The position numbers were made by a program, and so were the translations under genes. From positions 17,918,526 to 17,982,525 of the forward strand of contig JAOANR010000004.1 of NCBI GenBank assembly GCA_030278955.1: DNA of 64,000 bases, given 5' to 3'. The notes beneath the pieces are model-generated. The model had not been told where the DNA came from and made no database searches. It saw nothing but the letters and a program-made list of their open reading frames with translations. The stretch is from Hygrophila difformis (Eukaryota > Streptophyta > Magnoliopsida > Lamiales > Acanthaceae). Shown piece by piece: positions 58,905-64,000 of the stretch (the stretch's first letter is position 1; every line of letters starts with the position of its first letter).

Positions 58905-61247
58905 GCAGGTTTGTTCCCTAAAAGCTTCAAGTATTACCCTCAGGTAAGGCAGCGCTGGGCTTCGAAGCTGCAGGACAGATACACGGACTGGACATCAGAG
59001 GTTCGGAACAAGAGGAAGAAGATCGCTGGGATGAGTGATGAGCATTGGCATTCGTGGTGTCGGGTTTGGGACTCAGATGAGAAGAAAGAGCTATATGCGA
59101 GGAATAAGATGAATTGACGTGGCGGCGACGCCACGGCACCAGCAAAGCCAACTCACACCGCAGGTTCTCGCTCACACACTGAGGTTGTGCATAAATTGGT
59201 ATGCTGATGGTTTATTTCAGTTACATATTCACGTGTTAACTTCTTATTTGTTTAAAAATAATTGAAGGGAGTCACTTACGATTCATTTGCATATTCACAT
59301 TTTATCATATTATTTAAAGACGATTGAAGGGAAGGCGCCGACGCAGTATGAGGTATTTGAGGAAACTCATACGTACAAGAAAGATAAAACTTTTATCACG
59401 GAGAAGGCAGAGAATCTGGTGGTATGTTAACTTACAACGTAATTAACTGTACATATTTTCCTATCTCTTTAAATTGTTCATAATTACTGTGTAACTGGTT
59501 CTTGTCTATTAAAATTGTTTTTAATTATTCTTTAAATGGTTCTATTGGCATGGATCGACAAGCTAGATACAATATCAAAAATAAAATATGAAGAACAAGG
59601 AAAAAAAGGGATAGGGTTTGAGACTATGCAAGTTACTCAATAGCTTTAGAAAGGAATCCAAACTAGTTGAAACTCGTTCCTTCCACTCTGAATCCCAAAG
59701 ATTTCATACAATCCAAGCTATCTCTCCCTTGGATTGAGTGTCTAGCCAAGATAGGTTAAACACCAAGTTAAAAGAATTAACTCTCAATGACCTTAAGAAA
59801 TAGAGAGAAAATATTCAATAGCATTCAAAAGGTCAAGATCAAAGTTGGGGAAAGCCATATATAGGCATACCCTAATTACAAGGATTAATAAAGCTAAATA
59901 ATTAATTAGGGGCTTTAATCAACACATTAGAGTAATAAACAAATGCTAAATTAAATTAAACAATGAGAAGGGATTGTTGAGGACGACATGAAGCAAAGAA
60001 ATGAACGACGCGATCCTTCAGCAAGTCTTGTGACGTCAAACACTTGGAAAATGTCTTTCGGGGCTTTTCGCGGGAAGGAACGGGACCTCGAGGTCCGGAA
60101 TAAAGAAGCTTAAGTGTTGGGTTGCATGGAGTTGAAGTCCCGGGACCTTCCAAAACAAAAGCACAAGGAAAAATTGAAATGGAGATGCGGTCGTCGCGAG
60201 CTTGAAGTGGGACGTCGCCAGACAGAGAGCTTGGCGACGTGGAGAAGAAGGCTTGCGACGAGGGTTGGCTCTTATGACGGGGATGGCAGCTTGGAGGCGA
60301 CGATGGAAGTTTGCCGGAGCTTGATGGAGTAAAAGATCGAAGATGATAAGTGAGCCGCGACAGTCCGCTGTTGGAGGCCGAAATGGTTGTCTTGGTCGGA
60401 ATTGCTGGCCAGCAATGGGCTTGTAAGGATGATGGTCGGAGGCGGTTGGGCGCTGTCGGAGTTGGAGAGGATAATGGCCGACGAGATAGAGTTGAATGGC
60501 GATGTGGTGAGCCGCGGTCGGAGTTGATGAGGACGGAGGTTGGTCGGATCTATTGGTGGTCGACTAGCGGAGAGAGAGCGGTGGCCAAGTGACGGGATGA
60601 AGTTGATGATGGTGGAGGACGCCGGTAAAGGAGCTGCCGGATGGAGGGAGAAGACGACTGTTGCTACCATTAGGTGGGACCCGCGGCTAATTTTCTCAAT
60701 GGGCCAAAAATCTTGACATAGGGCTCGGTTGGGGTTGAACACTTCTGGGCTCTTCCTTTTGAAATAAATACTTGTTGGGCTTTTTTCTTGGCGCGGACCA
60801 ATGCTTGTTTTCCTTAATTCAATTTATCCAATCCCAAATAAATTCGGATCAGGATTATCGGGTCGGTTAGTCCGGGCATCCATGTCATCTATCCAACAGG
60901 AAAAATTTCATGTAGCTTCCCAGAAGATGGCGACACAACATGGGAAGGTAGACCCGAATGATGCATACTATGCTGCTAGTGGTGGGAAGATTCACCAGCA
61001 GCGTATTTATGGTATTGGGTTATTAGCAGATGACATTGCATTACAGGGGGCTCGCAAGACTGCTCGACGTCCAGCTCCTCCCTATCCCCCATGACCGTCT
61101 GCACCACCCGCTCCTCAGATCAGCGTGGAAGAATTCCAAGGACTCGTTGCACGATTAAAAGCCCTTGAAGAAGAAGTCCTTCACTCGCGTGGTCATAGAG
61201 GCCCGAATAATGGCCCTGATGGTGATGACTCTGGTGCCATGACTTAG
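58905..61247 (+). pseudogene. CACTA Transposase_24-type protein gene, interrupted
   Basis: Exon 58905-59117 encodes PKSFKYYPQVRQRWASKLQDR... and DEHWHSWCRVWDSDEKKELYARNK, then, after a stop, GSRSHTEVVHKL. Exon 59333-59422 reads APTQYEVFEETHTYKKDKT. Exon 60900-61247 reads KVDPNDAYYAASGGKIHQQRIYGIG, with a TGA in Pro-rich linker, and ends LVARLKALEEEVLHSRGH...GAMT. This order fits the plant transposase of the Ptta/En/Spm group, found beside the catalytic gene in CACTA elements. A 1.3 kb insert sits in the last intron. Confidence 0.6.
59550..60880 (-). mobile_element. LTR-like insert in the CACTA gene
   Basis: On the minus strand it has GCCCAAC words, a GC-rich CT-type leader region and CTATATATGG near 59858, the order of an LTR promoter. 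No PBS, PPT or partner LTR is visible, so it may be a solo LTR. Borders are approximate. The ORF on its minus strand (60272-60742) is low-complexity and not called. Confidence 0.35.
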
Positions 61248-61564
61248 GATTTCATTTTCTAGTAATGTTATGAAGTTTATGTTGATGTGAAGACCATTGG
61301 GTCATGTTTGTTCCAACTTATGAAACTTGCGTCAGGTATTGTGTCAAGGTTTTGCATATGTTCTGTTGTTGAGACTTTTGCTGTCCTTACAGCCGTTGAT
61401 TGTTCTAGTTGTTGACTGTCGTAGATGGGATAAATGTTGTTGAATAGAGGTTTGCTTTGTTGGCTACATGGATTTCTCGTGTATATGGTTGTTCTATTTA
61501 AATATTGGTAATTATAGGTGGCTCTGGAGGTGCCAAAACAGTCCCTGGTGGGACTGGAAGCCGA

Positions 61565-62013
61565 CATTTTCGAGGACAGGTCCTCGGAATAGGGTTCATT
61601 GAGTTCGCGTTATACGCGATGACGTTTCCGAGGACTAGTGCTTGGATAAGAAACCGAGTGAAGAAATTGTGGACTAGTCCTCGGAAACTTTGTATTTTGG
61701 ATGGGGAAATAAACTGGGTTTCCCTAGGCATTTTATTAAGGAGTAGTCATCGGAACATTTTCTGACGACCAACCCGAGGACTTCTTATCGGTTATTCAGG
61801 TATCAAGAACCGGGTCCAAACCGGGAATGTTCCGAGGACTAACACTCGGAAAATTGATCGGAACCTCTGTCCTCGAAAAAGTTCCTCGATAAGTATTATG
61901 CGAGGGAGATTTTGCCGTGAACTGAAAATTGAGGACTAGTCCTCGGAAAGTCTAATTTAGCGAGGAGGTGACATCGGAAGAGGTCGTCGCAAAATACGTT
62001 TTTTCTTCTAGTG
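61565..62013. repeat. CACTA 3' subterminal repeats
   Basis: At least eight copies of CCGAGGAC or GTCCTCGG in both orientations, several fused as CGAGGACTAGTCCTCGG. In CACTA elements such arrays bind the transposase accessory protein. Followed by the terminal repeat. Confidence 0.8.
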
Positions 62014-62235
62014 TAATGGCTTGGATGTGCCACAGTAGATCAAGAAACATGGGTCTCCGCACCCTAACCAAAGCCAATTGAAGGGAAATTTAGTGGAGTG
62101 AAGAGTAATAGTAATTTTTTCCAAATTCTTCTAATTTCATTACTTCCCAAAACTAGGTAAGTGTCGAAACTCTATCGATTAGTATTTAAATTGGAGGGGA
62201 TATAATTTATCAAGATTTAATATTATATTGCCATA
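62014..62235. other. Spacer between CACTA and Tekay LTR
   Basis: AT-rich, no feature recognised. Confidence 0.5.
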
Positions 62236-64000
62236 TGTAACATCCCGGACAATTAGTTCATAATTAAATTAATTAATTATAATTAATTTAATAATTTGGG
62301 CTCATAATATTTTTATTAGTGATTTGGAATTAAATTGGTGAACCCAACCATTAATAATTAATAAATATGAGCCCAATCCAATTGTCCAACCCAAGACCAA
62401 ACCCAACCCAAAACCCACTCAAGCCCAACAACTAAAGTACTTTTATCAATCGGGAGTTAAGGATTTCAGACCATTCTTTCCCTTCTCTTCCCGTAAACAC
62501 TTCAGAAACGAAATTTGGGAATTGGGGAAATCAAACACGATGAAGAAGAGGATGGCAGCGGATGGTGATTCGGAATGGAGCTTCAAGGTATTGCATGTCT
62601 TCCTCTTCCATTTCTCTTTTCTTGTTCGGGATTTGGGGGTTTTTGAGAAAGAGATGGATTCTTCCATTTTTGGGAGGAGGGCCGACTGCTCACCGGAGGG
62701 GAGGCGCGACGGTGGAGCAGCGCCGCCGTGAGTGGAGGTCGTAGTGGGGCGGAGCTCGCCTCCGCGAGCTGCTGCTCGGGAGTGCAGCGCGCCTCTGCGC
62801 GCTGCACAGCAGCGGCGATTTCGCCGCTGCTGCTTCAGCTGCCGCCGGCGACAGTGATGATGGTGGCGCCGTGGTGGTGGCTGGGTGTGGTGTTGATGAT
62901 GACAGCCGTTGGGTGGTGGTGTTTGATTGTTGGATTTTCCTTGTTTAAGTATTTGTAGATTTGTTGTATTCGTTTCTCAATTGTTAAAATTGGTTGCTTG
63001 AGTTTTAAAAGATGAGGATTGAGTTTTATGGGTCTTTGGTATGTTGATTTGATTTGGGGTTTGATAATGAGGTTGGGAAAGTGCTGCATGTTGAAAAAAA
63101 TGGAAGGTTATATGTAATTTTGTTTAATTAGATGCTAAATGGGGTTTTATTTGATAATTCCTGAATTATAAATGTTGATTTTGGAAGTAATCTTGGCAAG
63201 AGATAGTTTATTTATGTTGAGTAACTTCCTGGATAATTGAAATTTAGATTTTTAAGTGCACAATGCTGTAATTCTTGAAGTTACTGTTAAGATGTTGAAA
63301 ATAAGTTTTGATTTTAAATGATTGAAACTAGCAAGAATGTTAGATTTATATTGATTAGGTTGCGGGTTGTGAATTTTTTCATTTGTTGATTGAAATTGGA
63401 TTTGAAGGTTGGGTAGTATTAGTTAAATTTGATTTATATGTATACATGGGTTGATATTTAAAACGGATAGTCCTTAAGACTTGTTGGGATGAGTTTATTG
63501 TGTCTTGGTATGCAAGTGTTAGAAAGGGGTACTTGTTGGATGTTCAAAGGATGGAGAACATTAAAGTTGGGATAATTGTTGAATGCATTTGTTAGTATTG
63601 AGATTGAGATTTGTTGAATTGGTGTAATTCTTGAATATTTGAGGATTTGTGGATTTGAAGTCTGATTGTTAACTAGTGATGGGTGATTATGTTGCTATGA
63701 TTTATAGGCTTTTGAGGTTTATTAGAAAAGATTAGTATTATGATGAATACTTGAAATTGAAAGATTGGGATGTGAATTGTTAATAAGTGGGGAATGTTGG
63801 ATTGTTAAATTATTTGAGTGTTGATGATTTTGTAGAATCGGTGGTGTTACTTTTCAATGTTGTGATAAGGAAAGTTCCTAAAGGGATTGGAGGATGGTGG
63901 CTTAGTCTAGCGGTGTGGAATTGGGAAATATTCATATGTATAAGTATATAATACTAATATATTTTAAGTTACAGTTTTGTTATTTATTTGGTTGAATTCA
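62236..64000 (+). mobile_element. Start of a Tekay/Del-type LTR, running off the window
   Basis: Starts TGTAACATCCCGGACAATTA, the usual opening of Tekay LTRs, followed by TTAATTAATT and repeated GCCCAA/CCCAACCC words and then a CT-rich segment with a GC-rich island (62640-62890). At least 1.76 kb. The small ORFs in the GC-rich island are not supported as genes. Confidence 0.55.

Larger units (their letters stand above)
58841..62013 (+). mobile_element. 3' part of a CACTA (En/Spm) element
   Basis: Right terminus ...TCTAGTG at 62013 is the inverse of CACTA. Subterminal repeats fill 61565-61985. A broken Transposase_24-type gene lies at 58905-61247. The 5' part, with the Tnp2-like transposase, is not in the window; the left side meets an Athila LTR end. 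The 3 bases after the terminus, TAA, would be the target duplication. Confidence 0.75.

Noticed and set aside
60272..60742. Minus-strand ORF of 156 codons
   Set aside because: Ser/Pro-rich low-complexity reading of a GC-rich LTR-like leader, with no domain.
62522..62958. ORFs in the GC-rich island near the right end
   Set aside because: Short overlapping frames on both strands inside an LTR, with no consistent protein.

Overview
The window is plant nuclear DNA, most likely from a eudicot. It has Athila and Tekay Ty3/gypsy LTR elements, a MULE carrying a plant mobile domain gene, CACTA, hAT and LINE remains, and one intact organelle-type PPR gene related to Arabidopsis At4g17616. Splice sites, TATA boxes and GGCCCA-type promoter words are plant-like. 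By eye, more than 80% of the bases are transposon-derived, so this is a gene-poor, nested-repeat region.

Layout. 1-21571: Athila-lineage elements on the minus strand, as truncated LTR (1-2250), PBS remnant, LTR (2261-6046), internal region (6047-16714) and LTR (16715-21571). The internal region keeps an unbroken 1984-codon gag-pol. In the env position, between pol and the 3' LTR, it holds an F-box gene that can be read as two in-frame exons. 21572-22033: remnant of a Tekay-like LTR. 22034-31900: AT-rich DNA with gene debris (first two exons of ribophorin I/OST1, and two good C-terminal exons of an unrecognised Met/Gln-rich protein), two poly-G runs, a SINE-like and a Stowaway-like element. 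31900-45190: a LINE split first by a hAT element (32540-34905) and then by a 9.2 kb inverted pair of MULE copies (35039-44276). 45191-52050: the only clear host locus, a PPR gene on the minus strand, with possible exons of another gene just downstream. 52060-58840: 3' part of a second Athila/Tat-type element on the plus strand, its post-pol ORF hit by a hAT MITE with perfect 8-bp TSDs. 58841-62013: 3' part of a CACTA element with subterminal repeats and a nested LTR-like insert. 62236-64000: start of a Tekay-like LTR running out of the window.

Two things stand out. First, the Athila element carries a host-type F-box gene, apparently with its own U3-like promoter, which would let it make a substrate adaptor for SCF ubiquitin ligase. 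Second, the MULE pair forms a near-complete palindrome resembling maize Mu killer, and its exchanged 9-bp target duplications show that the 140-bp spacer was inverted by recombination between two separately inserted copies. All functions are read from sequence only; no search or alignment program was run.
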